From assembly GCA_032622095.1 (NCBI GenBank), contig CP136068.1, positions 53,500,443 to 53,564,442 on the forward strand: 64,000 bases of DNA, read 5' to 3'. This document shows, in pieces, positions 1 to 11,692 of the stretch. The first letter of the stretch is position 1. Every line of letters begins with the position of its first letter. The notes below the pieces were generated by a model. That model searched no databases. It was given only the letters and a program-made list of their open reading frames with translations, and was not told where the DNA came from. A program made the position numbers and the translations under genes. This DNA comes from Siphonodentalium dalli. Lineage: Eukaryota; Mollusca; Scaphopoda; Gadilida; Siphonodentaliidae.

Positions 1-122
1 ACGACCACAGGTCAAGGAGCCCAGAGGGTCTCCATTGAGCAGTGGGGTGTCCACCTTGAAATGTTCAGCTACATAGCCCTGATTCCCCCACCCAACATCG
101 TCCATAGTCTGCTTCCTCCCAA
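1..122 (-). CDS. Possible coding exon cut by the window edge, unknown product
   Basis: On the minus strand an acceptor-like tract TTTGCTTCAG ends at 123. One frame then stays open for 40 codons to the window edge, reading GRKQTMDDVGWGNQGYVAEH and FKVDTPLLNGDPLGSLTCGR. The other two minus frames hit stops. However, the plus frame from base 1 is also open up to a stop at 124-126, so the evidence is only suggestive. I recognise no domain. It could equally be repeat-derived. Confidence 0.2.
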
Positions 123-605
123 CTGAAGCAAACACACTCCCAAGTTCGTAAAATTCCTTTGCACATGTATTTTACAACTGATACATGAAGCTTCCTAACT
201 GTTGCAAATTTCCAACCTGACATGCCCCTCTTTTTTTAATGGTGGACCCATTTCAAACAAATTTTGATCCCAACTCTCCATAGGCCATATACACCAAATG
301 CCATTTCTTGATTGGTCGAGCCTATTTTAACAAATCTGTAACCCAGCCCCAAGTAACACAAGGACCCTCCATGCTAGTTACTACTTATAAGCTAAATAGG
401 CCTGATGGCTCTTGAGGAGGAGCCATTTTAAAAATTACTATGGGGGAAGAATTATGTCCCTGGTCGCACACCTATTTGACCTGGTGACCCCATTTGAACA
501 AATCTGAATCCCAGTCACCCAAGGACTCTGCATACCAAATGTATGCTAAATATGCCAAATGGTTCTTGAGAAGATGTTTTAAGAATGAAAATGTCAGTGA
601 CACTG
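123..605. repeat. Dispersed repeat family B, copy 1
   Basis: From about 240 the text matches copies at 3285-3599 and 42055-44707. Shared phrases include TTTGAACAAATCTGAA, CCCAGTCACCCAAGGA, ACCAAATATAAGCTAAAT and GGTTCTTGAGAAGA. No gene is visible. It ends where the mobile element starting at 606 begins. Confidence 0.6.
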
Positions 606-3274
606 TAGCTCAACTTGGAAAGAGAATAATTTCATGTTTTACAGTCAATGGAGTGATTAGGAATGTGGAAAGATGAAAGGCCTAGTTATGCAAAGAGTAA
701 AATTCAAGATGGCCGCTGGCAGCCATATTTTTTTTTGCCGAATGACCCCAAAAGACTCGTTACCATTTACATGTCACTGTTAACATCTATAACAAATTTC
801 ATGATGATCCGACAAAAGATACAACCTGTAGCCTGTGTCAAAGGATTTAGTCATGTAAAGAGTAAATCCAAGATGGCAGCTGGCGGCCATATTTTTTGGC
901 CGAATGACCCCAAAATGACTCGTTCCCATCTACATGTCATTATTAACTCATTCAGTGCCAGGTTTCGTGGGGAAAACGCTAGCCAGGACCCAGGTTTCCT
1001 GGGGAAAAAGCCATAAATTACACTAGCTATATATTTAGTTTGATTATTCAATATTGGAAAGAATTGAACTGACAGCAAGAATTTATATTATAGGCCCTAC
1101 TCATGAAGTTCTTTGAAAGTCCAATTTCGGTACTATAGGGTCATCACAGGTCCAAAATTTTGTGTTGCCATGGCAACGAGTACTTCAAATTAAGACTGAT
1201 TGTGTGAAATTACAAATCTGTTTTATGTGACCATCTAACTAACCTATTCTGTGCAGTTTTAGGCATTTATTTTGCTGGTGGAATAACATAGCATTATGTT
1301 ATGGCAAGGATCGGAAGTGGGGGGGAGGTGATAAATGAGACCCTTCGAATTTTCTAAATGGGATGACGTTTAAAATAACCGATTTACTAGAGAAGCAGAT
1401 GACAAAACAGAAAACAATTTGAAAATCAATCGCTTCCGTTCGATAGGCCTACAACAATCATTCTATAACTGTGCGGCATATACTTCCAGTTCTTGTGACG
1501 TATCTACATGTACAGCGTCAATGAATCATCATTTTTGGCCATCGGAGTAACCCGGTGACAATTCTATCGAATTCAGCGCATCGAAAAACCCCTCACTACC
1601 AAATTTCAGTTCGATATATTAAAAGATATAAGAGCAAGCTTACTGTTTTCTATAGTAATTTATCATCGTAATTTGGCGAACCCTTAAGGTACATAGTTTG
1701 ATTGACGTAATGCGCACATTGTCCAAATCATCGTTCTTCGATCGTTTGGTGTTAAACCAAGTGTTCGATGGATCAGGGAATGACCGACCTGATAGTAATC
1801 GCCCTTTACGCAATCGAAATTAACAGATCTGTATGGTGTATACGTTGGCCTCTCAGAGAGTTTGAACTCTGCAAGACTTTAGTCACGCCACAAAACACAA
1901 TTTTTCACCACCTATATTCAGACGGCTCTATCTCCTGAATGCCTCAATGTACGGAGCTGCCAGATACGTTGTTTGAACGGAGACATCTTCGGCTAGGCCA
2001 TGGTTTATCAAAACTGTGAGTTTTTCGCCGGCACATGGATGGCACTTTCGGGCGATGGATATATCCGTCGCCGGCACTGAATGAGTTAAAAAGGCATTTC
2101 CACTGAAAATTTCAAATTGATTCATATGCTGTGCAATTAGTGTCAAATTAATCCGGAGTTATGACCGATTGAATTCCCCAAAAATGTATGCCTTAACATC
2201 CATGACAAATTTCATGAAGATCCCACCAAAGCTACGACCTGTAGCCCGTGCCAAAGGATTTAGTCATGCAAAGAGTAAAATCCAAGATGGCTGCTGACGG
2301 ACATGTTTTTTGGCCGAACGACCCCAAAATTACTCGTTCCCGTCTACATATCAATATTAACATCCATGACAAATTTCATGATGATCAGACAAACAGTACG
2401 ACCTATAGCCCGTGCTAATGGATTGAATTTTGAAATCCAAAATGGCTGCTGGTGGCCATGTTTTTTTGCCGTATGACCCCAAAATGACTCTTTCCCATCT
2501 ACATGTCAATATCAGCAGCCATGACAAATCTCATAATGATCCAACCAAAGGTACGACCTGTAGCCCGTGCCAAAGGATTTGGTCATGCAAAGAGTAAAAT
2601 ACAAGATGGCTGCTGGCGGCTATGTTTTTTGGCCGAACGACCCCAAAATGACTCGTTCCCATCTACATGTCAATATTAACATCCATGACAAATTTCATGA
2701 AGATCCCACCAAAGCTACGACCTCTAGCCTGTGCCAAAGGATTTAGTCATGCAAAGAGTAAAATTCAAGATGGCTGCTGGCAGCCATGTTTTTTTGCCGA
2801 ATGACCCCAAAATGACTCATTTTATGAAGATATGACCAAAGATACGACCTGTAGCCCGTGCCAAAGTATTTAGTCATGCAAAGAGTAAAATCCAAGATGG
2901 CGGCCATGTTTTTTGGCCGAACCACCCCAAAATGACTCATTCCCATCTACATGTCAATATTAACATCCATGACAAATTTCATGATCAGACGAACAGTACG
3001 ACCTGTAGCCCATGCTAATGGATTGAATTTTGATATCCAAGATGGCCGCTGGCGGCAATGTTTTTTGGCCGAATGACCCCAAAATGACTCGTTCCCATCT
3101 ACATGTCAATGTCAACAGCCATGACAAATTTCATAATGATCTGACCAAAGGTACGACCTGTAGCCCATGCTAAAGGAAATTGTTGACAAATCATGCGCAC
3201 ACACCAACACACACACGGATGACGGATACCAAGCCATGGCAATAGCTCAAACTTTATAAAGTAAAGTTGAGCTA
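606..3274 (+). mobile_element. Foldback-ended element with 160-bp monomers, copy 1 (internally interrupted)
   Basis: It starts with TAGCTCAACTTGGAAAG and ends in the complementary AAGTAAAGTTGAGCTA, giving terminal inverted repeats of TAGCTCAACTT. Inside are about eight monomers of roughly 160 bp, each with a CCAAGATGGC core, CCGAATGACCCCAAAATGAC, CATCTACATGTCAATATTAA and a CGACCTGTAGCCCGTGC end. The right end carries ACACACGGATGACGG and CATGGCAATAGCTCAAAC. No transposase is encoded, so it is non-autonomous. The 946-2090 segment interrupts it. Short ORFs reading KMAAGGHVFWPNDPK are repeat shadows. Confidence 0.75.
946..2090. mobile_element. Nested insertion with AACTCATTCAGTGCC inverted ends
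   Basis: The monomer array of the surrounding element stops at about 945, and monomers resume at about 2190. The intervening DNA begins TAACTCATTCAGTGCC and the complementary GGCACTGAATGAGTTA lies at 2075-2090. This fits a 1.1-kb insertion with about 16-bp inverted ends and possible TA duplications. No ORF of note is inside. Confidence 0.5.
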
Positions 3275-3284
3275 ATAACTATTG

Positions 3285-3599
3285 AGGGAAAGAATTATAT
3301 CCTGGCTCCGACGATATTTGACCCAGTGTTACAATTCTGAATCAAATCTTAATCCCAGTCATCCATACCAAATATAAGCTGAATAGGCCTGATGGTTCTT
3401 GATAGGAAGACGTTTTAAGAATTACAATGGATGGACAAGTTAGGTCCCTGGCTTCGCCCTTATTTTACCCAGTGACCTCATTTGAACATATCTGTATTCC
3501 TGTCGCCTAAGGACCCTCCATAAAAATTATAAGCTAAATAGCCCCAATGATTCTAGAAATGTTTTAAGAAAGAGTTAGGTCCCTAGCTATACCACTTTT
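3285..3599. repeat. Dispersed repeat family B, copy 2
   Basis: It shares GGGAAAGAATTATATCCTGG, TGACCCAGTG, TTTGAACATATCTG, CCCTCCATA and the AATAGGCCTGATGGTTCTTG phrase with the family at 240-600 and 42055-44707. It is non-coding and lies between two mobile elements. Confidence 0.55.
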
Positions 3600-4075
3600 T
3601 AGCTCAACTTACTTTGTAAGTTTGAGCTATTGCCATGGGTTGGGTCCGTCGTGCGTGCGTGTGTGCATCCGTCAACAATTTCCTTTGGCGCGGGCTACAC
3701 GGAACACAAGCCTTGAAATAGGGTGTCTGTCATTTGCAGAATGAGGTCCACAGAGGGTGAATTTAGTGATGCTACCCCGCATAGCGGGCTAGCATCACCA
3801 CATTCACCCTCTGGGGACCTCATTCTGCTTACACCTCAGCAGAATGAGGTTCCCAGAGGGTGAATTTGGTGATGCTAGCCCGCTATGCGGGGTAGCATCA
3901 CTAAATTCACCCTCTGGGGACCTCATTCTGCAAATGACAGACACCCTATTTCAAGGCTTGGGGCTACAGGTCGTATCTTTGGTCTGATCTTTATGAAATT
4001 TGTCATGAATTTTGACATTGACATGTAGATGGGAACGAGTCATTTTGGGGTCATTCGGCCAAAAAACATGAAATG
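3600..4075 (-). mobile_element. Truncated, inverted copy of the 160-bp monomer element
   Basis: It starts with TAGCTCAACTTACTTTGTAA, which is the complement of the right end of the copies at 606-3274 and 4312-7219. One partial monomer follows at 3960-4075 in reverse orientation. A hairpin MITE is inserted at 3708-3959 within the right-end segment. Confidence 0.65.
3708..3959. mobile_element. Foldback MITE inserted in another element (double-hairpin family, internally deleted)
   Basis: It begins AAGCCTTGAAATAGGG and ends with its complement CCCTATTTCAAGGCTT. The two halves (about 125 bp each) are near-perfect complements, and each half is itself a hairpin around CCCGCATAGCGGGC. It is related to the longer copies at 14948-15391, 43144-43580 and 55348-55803, but lacks their central 200 bp. 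Confidence 0.75.
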
Positions 4076-4311
4076 TTTGCAATATGGAGAAGCTAACGTA
4101 AATGTCTGACATAATACACATGAGTAAAACTTGTACAAACGTGAATACGAGATAACTTGTGGTCAGCACCCAGCAAAAACATTACATTTCCTTTGCCTGT
4201 GCCGATTATGATTTACCTCATGCAGCGTTTTTGGCATGGTTTATACCTTTAAGACCGAAACACACTATTTTCGGGTTTGTAGATAAGAAAATGAAAGTGT
4301 CAATGACACTG

Positions 4312-7219
4312 TAGCTCAACTTGGAAAGAGAATAATTTAATGTGTTACTGTCAATGGAGTGATTAGGAATGTGGAAAGTTGAATGTCTAATACTAGTTTA
4401 TCAACATGAAAAGATATATATATACATGTATATAAAAGTAAAATCTAAGATGGTTGCTGGCGGCTATGTTTTAATGACAAATAACCCCAAAATGACTCGT
4501 TCCCATCTACATGTCAATTTCAACAGCCATGACAAATTTTATGATGATCAGACTAAAGGTACGACCTGTAGCCCGTGCTAAAGGATTTAGTCATACAAAG
4601 AGTAAAATCTAAGATGACTGACAGCGGCCATGTTTTTTGGCCGAATGACCCCAAAATGACTCGTTCCCATCTACAAGTCAATATTAACACCCACGACAAA
4701 TGTCATGATGATCAGATGAACAGTACGACCTGTAGCCCGTGCTAATGGATTGAATTTTGAAATATGTTTTTTTTCCGAATGACCCCAAAATGACTCGTTC
4801 CCATCTACATTCCAATTTCAACATCCATGACAAATTTCATAATAATCGGTCCAAAGGTACGAACTGTAGCCCGTGCTAAAGGATTTAGTCATACAAAGAG
4901 TAAAATCCAAGATGGCTGCTGGCGGCCATGTTTTTTGGCCGAATAGCCCCAAAATGACTCGTTCCCATTTAGATGTCATTGTTAACATCCATGACAAATT
5001 TCATGATGATCTGACCAAAGGTACGACCTGTAGCCCGTGCTAAAGGATTTAGTCATGCAAAGAGTAAAATCTAAGATAGCCGCCAGCGGCCATGTTTTTT
5101 GGCCAAATGACCCCCAATATGACTCGTTCCCATCTACATGTCAGTATTAACATCCATGACAAATTTCATGATGATCAGACTAAAGGTACGACCTGTAGCC
5201 CGTGCAAAAGAATTGAATTTTGAAATCAAAGATGGCCACTGGTGGCCATGTTTTTCGACCGAATGACCCCAAAATGACTCGTTCCCATCTACATGTCATT
5301 GTTAACATCCAAGCCAAATTTCATGATGATCAGACTAAAGGTACGACATGTAGCCCGTGCTAAAAATTTAGTCATACAAAGAGTAAAATCCAAAATGGCT
5401 GCTGGCGGCCATGTTTTTCGGCCGAATGACCCCAAAATGACTCGTTCCCATCTACATGTCATTGTTAACATCCATGACAAATTTCATGATGATCGGATTA
5501 AAGGTACGACCTGTAGCCCGTGCTAAAGGATTTAGTCATACAAAGAGTAAAATCCAAGATGGCTGCTGGCGGCCATGTTTTTGGGACAAACGACCCCAAA
5601 ATTACTCGTTCCCATCTACATGTCAATATTAACATCCATGACAAATTTGATGATGATCAGACTAAAGGTACGACCTGTAGCCCGTGCTATAGAATTTAGT
5701 CATACAAAGAGTAAAATCCAAGATGGCTGCTGGCCGCCATGTTTTTTGGCCGAATGACCCCAAAATTACTCGTTCCCATCTACATGTCAATATTAACATC
5801 CATGACAAATTTCATGATGATCAGACGAACAGTACGACCTGTGGCCCGTGCTAATGGATTGAATTTTGAAATCCAAGATGGCCGCTGGCGGCTATTGTTT
5901 TTTGTCCGAATGACCCCAAAATGACTCGTTCTCATCTACATTCCAATTTCAACAGCCATGACAAATTTTATGATGATTGGACTAAAGGTACGACCTGTAG
6001 CCCGTGCTAAAGGATTTAGTCATACAAAGAGTAAAATCAAAGATGCCTGCTGGCGGCCATGTTTTTTGACCGAACGACCCCAAAATGACTCGTTCCCATC
6101 TACATGTTATTATCAACATTCATGACAAATTTTATGATGATCAGACTAAAGGTACGACCTGTAGCCCGTGCTAAAGGATTTAGTCATACAAAGAGTAAAA
6201 TCCAAGATGGCTGCTGGCGGCCATGTTTTTGGGCCAAATGACCCCAAAATTACTCTTTCCCATCTACATGTCAATATTAACATCCATGACAAATTTGATG
6301 ATGATCAGACTAAAGGTACGACCTGTAGCCCGTGCTAAAGAATTTAGTCATACAAAGAGTAAAATCCAAGATGGCTGCTGGCCGCCATGTTTTTTGGCCG
6401 AATGACCCCAAAATTACTCGTTCCCATCTACATGTCAATATTAATATCCATGACAAATTTCATGATGATCAGACGAACAGTACGACCTGTGGCCCGTGCT
6501 AATGGATTGAATTTTGAAATCCAAGATGTCCACTGGCGGCCATGTTTTTTGTCCGAATGACCCCAAAATGACTCGTTCCCATCTACATTCCAATTTCAAC
6601 AGCCATGACAAATTTTATGATGATCGGACTAAAGGTACGACCTGTAGCCCGTGCTAAAGGATTTAGTCATACAAAGAGTGAAATCAAAGATGCCTGCTGG
6701 CGGCCATGTTTTTTGGCCGAATGACCCCAAAATGACTCGTTCCCATCTACATGTCATTATTAACATTCTTGACAAATTTTATGATGATCAGACTAAAAGT
6801 ACGACCTGTAGCCCGTGCTAAAGAATTTAGTCATACAAAGAGTAAAATCCAAGATGGCTGCTGGCGGCCATGTTTTTGGGCCAAATGACCCCAAAATTAC
6901 TTGTTCCCATCTACATGTCAATATTAACATCCATGACAAATTTCATGACGATCAGACAAACAGTACGCCCTGTAGCATGTGCTAATGGATTGAATTTTGA
7001 AATGCAAGATGGCCACTGGCGGCCATGTTTTTTTACCGAATGACCCCAAAATTAATCATTCTGGTCTAAATGTTGATGTCAACAGCTATGACAAATTTCA
7101 TAATGATCCGACCAAAGGTACGACCTGTAGACTGCATTGTTGACGCCTTACGTACACACGCACACACGGACGACAAAGCCATGGCAATAGCTCAAACTTT
7201 ACAAAGTAAAGTTGAGCTA
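4312..7219 (+). mobile_element. Foldback-ended element with 160-bp monomers, long copy
   Basis: It opens with TAGCTCAACTTGGAAAGAG and closes with AAAGTAAAGTTGAGCTA. Between them are about 17 monomers spaced mostly 154-169 bp apart, judged by the GTACGACCTGTAGCCCGTGC landmark. Two monomer types alternate: one with GGATTTAGTCATACAAAGAG and one with GGATTGAATTTTGAAATCCA. There is no coding capacity. The preceding GAAAGTGTCAATGACAC is shared by the 18874 copy, so the true left end may be slightly further out. Confidence 0.75.
5525..6980 (+). repeat. Four-monomer higher-order repeat inside the long element
   Basis: Distinctive monomer variants recur in the same order. They are TTTTTGGG(A/C)CAAA, then GCTGGCCGCCATG, then the GAATTTTGAAATCC type, then AAAGATGCCTGCTGG. 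Equivalent landmarks are about 645-655 bp apart (5525, 6170, 6818; 5683, 6338; 5851, 6498; 6008, 6659). This shows amplification in blocks of four monomers. Confidence 0.65.
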
Positions 7220-9462
7220 ACAATGAATACTATTGTGCTGTAACATAATCTCAAATTGGCACACAGGAAGATTATACCATGGGGTGCCGGCACTCAACTT
7301 GTTCAAGCCACATGAATAGAACTAATAATATTCACTTTTGAATTTTTTCCGCTATCGAAATAAGTTGATAGATAAACCTGAACTACCTTTCATTGAGCAT
7401 TATATGTCCCAAAAAGACGCATTGAAGTCATAAAGAATACACAATTTGTAACCCAATTTTTGGGCCCCGAACATAAACTGACATTCATAGGAATTTTGGA
7501 AGCGGAAAAATGAATATCCGGAAAAGGTACACAATCCAATTTGATGGTCCCCCATATCCAGTTACAATGACGGAATTTCAATAAATGCCGATTTAGTTAT
7601 CCAAATTAGTGTATTACCAATAAATACTCATAACGATACCAAGCAGGATCTTATATTTGCCAAAAAAAGTCCTATAATAATGTTTCTTCTTGATGGTTTG
7701 TACGACGAGCGAGTGCGCTTTGCAACTTCCATATATGGTGATGCCCATAGTTTTAGTGGAAATCCCCACACGTCATGAGAAATGTAAACATTTCCACATG
7801 TAACCGACATGCTGTTATATAACAGGACTATCTGCATGACTAAAACATGCTTACCAATTCGTAAATAAGAATATGTTATATATCCGTACGTCAACTATCA
7901 AAAGTTATCTTATTTGTTGTTGCTGACGTTACTTTTAATCATGCTATATTCCGAAGTTAATTTACCATAGCATTGATCGTTATTGCAAAGTCACAGCGAA
8001 TTGTGACGGCGTCTGCACATGTCCATATATTTCTGGAAGAAGATAATTCAAATATTTGCCAGGCCGCCAAATAGTCGATGTGGTGAAAGACAACAGATTT
8101 AAAAAAAATGATATCTGATAACTTTGAGCTTTGATGGGTGGGTTCCTCGACTCAAATCAAATATTTTTTATCCCGAAGCCGATGAAATAGTATTTTAGGG
8201 ACGTTTAATTGGATTATGCATCTCTAACATGAAACTATTTAAAAACTTTACGCTCTGCTTTCTCTTCATTTTAATAAAAAATTATGTAGTACATGTACCA
8301 TAAAGCGGTTCAGAGTGACGACAGCTCTAGATTTTGTTCCCATTGTCTACTGTTGCAATTTTTACGCGACCGCTGACTAATAACATTAAACTGGCACAAA
8401 CGAAACGATCTCAAATTCATCAAAAAGCAGAAGAAACAAAACACATATTTTCAGCACTGTATCAACCTATTTGTTCGGAAATTTCCACGTAGGTATGTTT
8501 TGAGATATGCCTCTTATATAATTATATATTTACATACATCTAATATCGCTTCCCCCATAGCATTCCGTTAGACACATCCCCTGAGTCAATGTGTTCATAA
8601 ACCTATGAACGTAATGTGACGTCACTTTCAATGTCGTTCATAGGTTTATGAACACATTGATCCCGGAAATCAATACCCTACCCCTAAAGCTCATCTCCTG
8701 TTTACACAACCCACATTTCGGCATTTGTTGAGAAGTACGTGTGGAGATATCTCACATCACAGCTATGTTATAACATAAAGACGACACTCTGTTTATAACC
8801 CCACACATTTCGAAACATCGCAAACAATGGTGTTTGCTCATATGCATAATTATCGTTTTTAATTTGCAATTGAAATACGTTGTGCATATATAGTGTTGCG
8901 ACCGACGTAAATTCGTTTTATGGTGTAAGGTTCGTATATTGGGTCTTCTCACATGAGCACCGTGGACCACATAGTTGCACGATAGCATTATGCTGCAGCT
9001 AATACTGAAATACCGCAGACAAATGCACAATCGAGCGACCATACAATATGTTTCGTGTTTATAACCGCGCTACTCAGTCGAGTTTGATCATTTCCTGGCT
9101 GCTACAAATATTCCCCCGACCTAACAAATATATCATTATGGTAGAACGGCATGTTGTCAATTTCCTATCCACAACCGAAACTTAATTGTTAGTTTCAGAT
9201 ATTATCATACTTGAAATCAACACATCTACATTCATTACAAGCTAAACAAGACATTTCGTCATATGTGTATACTTTACTGTGAAATTGTGTTTTCCGCTCT
9301 CCGTCAATGGATTCTCACAATGTTTGGTTTTCTAAATAGCGAGGATTCGAACTGTCCGAACTGAACTCCATGCGTTCAATTAAGTTGAATAAATAGTGGG
9401 AAAGACAGACATTTCCTAGTTCATAATGAATTTCAGTATATAAATATAAATAATAAATGGCA
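7220..9462. other. Intergenic stretch, no gene seen
   Basis: AT-rich unique-looking DNA with ORFs under 100 codons, none with recognisable motifs or splice context. The only structured item is the palindrome at 8586-8660. Confidence 0.5.
8586..8660. repeat. 75-bp foldback palindrome
   Basis: TCAATGTGTTCATAAACCTA at the left is exactly complementary to TAGGTTTATGAACACATTGA at the right. The loop contains TGACGTCA, a CRE-like palindrome. Confidence 0.7.
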
Positions 9463-9587
9463 GGTTCAACATGGTCATGGGTTTTGACCGTGATAATAAT
9501 TCAGCAAACTCTGCATGAAACCCTTCGGGGTTCATGCAGTATGCTGAATTATTCTCGCGGTCAAAATCCCATGACCACATTGAAACC
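9463..9587. mobile_element. Small foldback MITE
   Basis: The left arm GGTTCAACATGGTCATGGG through AATAATTCAGCA pairs with TGCTGAATTATT through CCCATGACCACATTGAAACC. The loop contains a second small hairpin, GCATGAAACCC/GGGTTCATGC. A related single arm occurs near 41330-41390 (GAATAATTCTTGCAG to ACATTGAAACC). Confidence 0.65.
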
Positions 9588-9848
9588 GCCGTTCATTTCT
9601 TATGTATACATAATTTTGGGGTTCGAACAACCCATGTTCATTTAATATAACAGGGTAATAATATTCAACTTCCAAAAAATATCAACATATGAATATCATT
9701 TGGGTCAATCATTATGAATGAAACTGAACCGTATTAATTCATTGTGAATTTCCAAAGAGAAAAGAGTTGCCATGTGATGCAAAACAATTTCCTTATCCTC
9801 AATCATCAATTGGCTGAATATAATGTGAAATGTGTGCTAACTGCACAC

Positions 9849-10037
9849 AATCAGTCATGCATTGTCAAGTTCAATAATCAGTCATGCATTGTCAAGTTCA
9901 ATAATCAGTCATGCATTGTCAAGTTCAATAATCAGCCAAGCATTGTCAAGTTCAATAATCAGTCATGCATTGTCAAGTTCAATAATCAGTCATGCATTGT
10001 CAAGTTCAATAATCAGTCATGCATTGTCAAGTTCAAT
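9849..10037. repeat. 27-bp tandem repeat, 7 copies
   Basis: The unit is AATCAGTCATGCATTGTCAA plus GTTCAAT. One copy has a CAAGC variant and the rest are identical. The 107-codon ORF over it exists because 27 is divisible by three. Confidence 0.9.
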
Positions 10038-10380
10038 AATCCCAACTCGTCTTTTTTATTTTTATGAAACAAATTTATGACCTGAGATAAATTTTATGAT
10101 GACAAATAGCTAAATGTAGTCTTAACTGCTAACCATGAGTTTGCTGAACCTCTCTGGTATCTTGGATAACTGGTGGCCAACGACGGATAAAAACAAAAAC
10201 AATTCAGTCTGATAAATCATAAATGTAGTTTAATCGATACTCATATATAAATAAATAGAACAAAGCTTGAATTGATCGAAACAATCAAAGGTAATATGAA
10301 GAGGCATTAGTAACAACAATGAGCACTTTATACAGTCGACTCACAAACTCACCATGAGTACTCACTAAATAAGACACATT

Positions 10381-10498
10381 CCCATGAGTAGACCCACAAC
10401 ATAACACATTCCATGAGTAGACCCACAACATAACACATTCCATGAGTAGACCCACAACATAACACATTCCCACGAGTAGACCCACAACATAACACATT
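10381..10498. repeat. 29/30-bp tandem repeat, 4 copies
   Basis: The unit is CCATGAGTAGACCCACAACA plus TAACACATT. A diverged half-unit precedes it at about 10350-10380. Confidence 0.85.
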
Positions 10499-10920
10499 CC
10501 TCTTGGTATGAGTTGAGCCACAAAACAGATATTGCTACTCAGCAAGTCGACTTGAGAAGTAAAAAAAAAAACTTCAAGAAACGTGGCAAGTTTAAACATC
10601 AGATATAACTGTAGGTAAAGAGTGAGGCCCGAGTATACGAGGCAATCCTTTATTCAGCTAAAAGGATCATAATCACAAGGCTCCGATCACAATCGTAGTC
10701 AATCACTTTCATAGTCATTTTTTCAAATCTCGACCCATAATAGGTTAGGATTCCATCATTACTGTCTGGTGTAGATGAAGTGGTCATGCAATCATACCCG
10801 ATATGGATGAAAGTTGGAGTTATTTTAAAATATGCTTATCAAATTAAAACAGGTAATTTCAATAAAAATTCTCAATCTGACCTGTCTAAAAATAGGTATC
10901 AATCATTTACTTATTCATTG

Positions 10921-11530
10921 CTGGCAATACTACCACCGGATGTGCTGGCAATAATACCACTGAATGTGCTGGCAATAATACCACCCAATGTGCTGGTAAT
11001 AATACCACCGGATGTGCTGGCAATAATACCACTGAATGTGCTGGCAATAATACCACCCAATGTGCTGGCAAAGTTACCAATACCACCAGATGTGCTGCCA
11101 ATACCACCCGATGTACTGGTAAAAATACCACCCAATGTGCTGGTAATAATACCACCCAATGTGCTGGCAATAATACCACCCAATGTGCTGGTAATAATAC
11201 CACCGGATGTGCTGGCAATAATACCACTGAATGTGCTGGCAATAATACCACCCAATGTGCTGGCAAAGTTACCAATACCACCAGATGTGCTGCCAATACC
11301 ACCCGATGTACTGGTAATAATACCACCCAATGTGCTGGTAATAATACCACCCAATGTGCTGGCAATAATAGCACCCGATGTGCTGGCAATGTTACCAATA
11401 ATACCACCCGATGTGCTGGCAAAGTTACCAATAATACCACCCGATGTGCTGGCAAAGTTACCAATAATACCACCCGATGTGCTGGCAATGTTACCAATAA
11501 TACCACCCGATGTGCTGGCAAAGTTACTGC
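10921..11530. repeat. 24-bp minisatellite, about 25 copies, partly in blocks
   Basis: The core unit is CCACCCGATGTGCTGGCAAT plus AATA. A mixed block containing GAATGTGCTGG and AAAGTTACCAATACC recurs about 200 bp apart (near 10999 and 11198). The 3' part switches to a 33-bp unit with GGCAAAGTTACCAATAATA. The unit length keeps several frames open on both strands. Confidence 0.9.
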
Positions 11531-11557
11531 AGGTATCATTCTTATTTCAAGGACTGT

Positions 11558-11692
11558 TTCTCCTCTCTGTAGAGCTGTGAATTCTGATCATATTTGACCC
11601 AAGGTTTAACTAGATCTAATTATAGTTCGCCTCTCTGTAGAACTGTAAATTCCGATCATATCTGATCCTAGGTTTAGCTAGATCAAATTATA
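11558..11692. repeat. About 70-bp direct duplication
   Basis: Two diverged copies share CCTCTCTGTAGA, CTGTAAATTC, GATCATAT, AGGTTTA(A/G)CTAGAT and AATTATA. Confidence 0.7.

Noticed and set aside
5293-5526. ORFs reading KMAAGGHVFRPNDPKMTRSHLHV and variants throughout 660-7000
   Set aside because: Appear in each repeat monomer on either strand with frameshifts between monomers. Shadows of the 160-bp repeat.
9330-9370. GTTCGAATCC on the minus strand, a tRNA B-box-like match
   Set aside because: No A box at the right distance and no cloverleaf could be drawn.
10780-11580. 266-codon ORF (IPPDVLAI repeats) and 210-codon antisense ORF
   Set aside because: Product of a 24-bp minisatellite, open in several frames. 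No domain or splice context.
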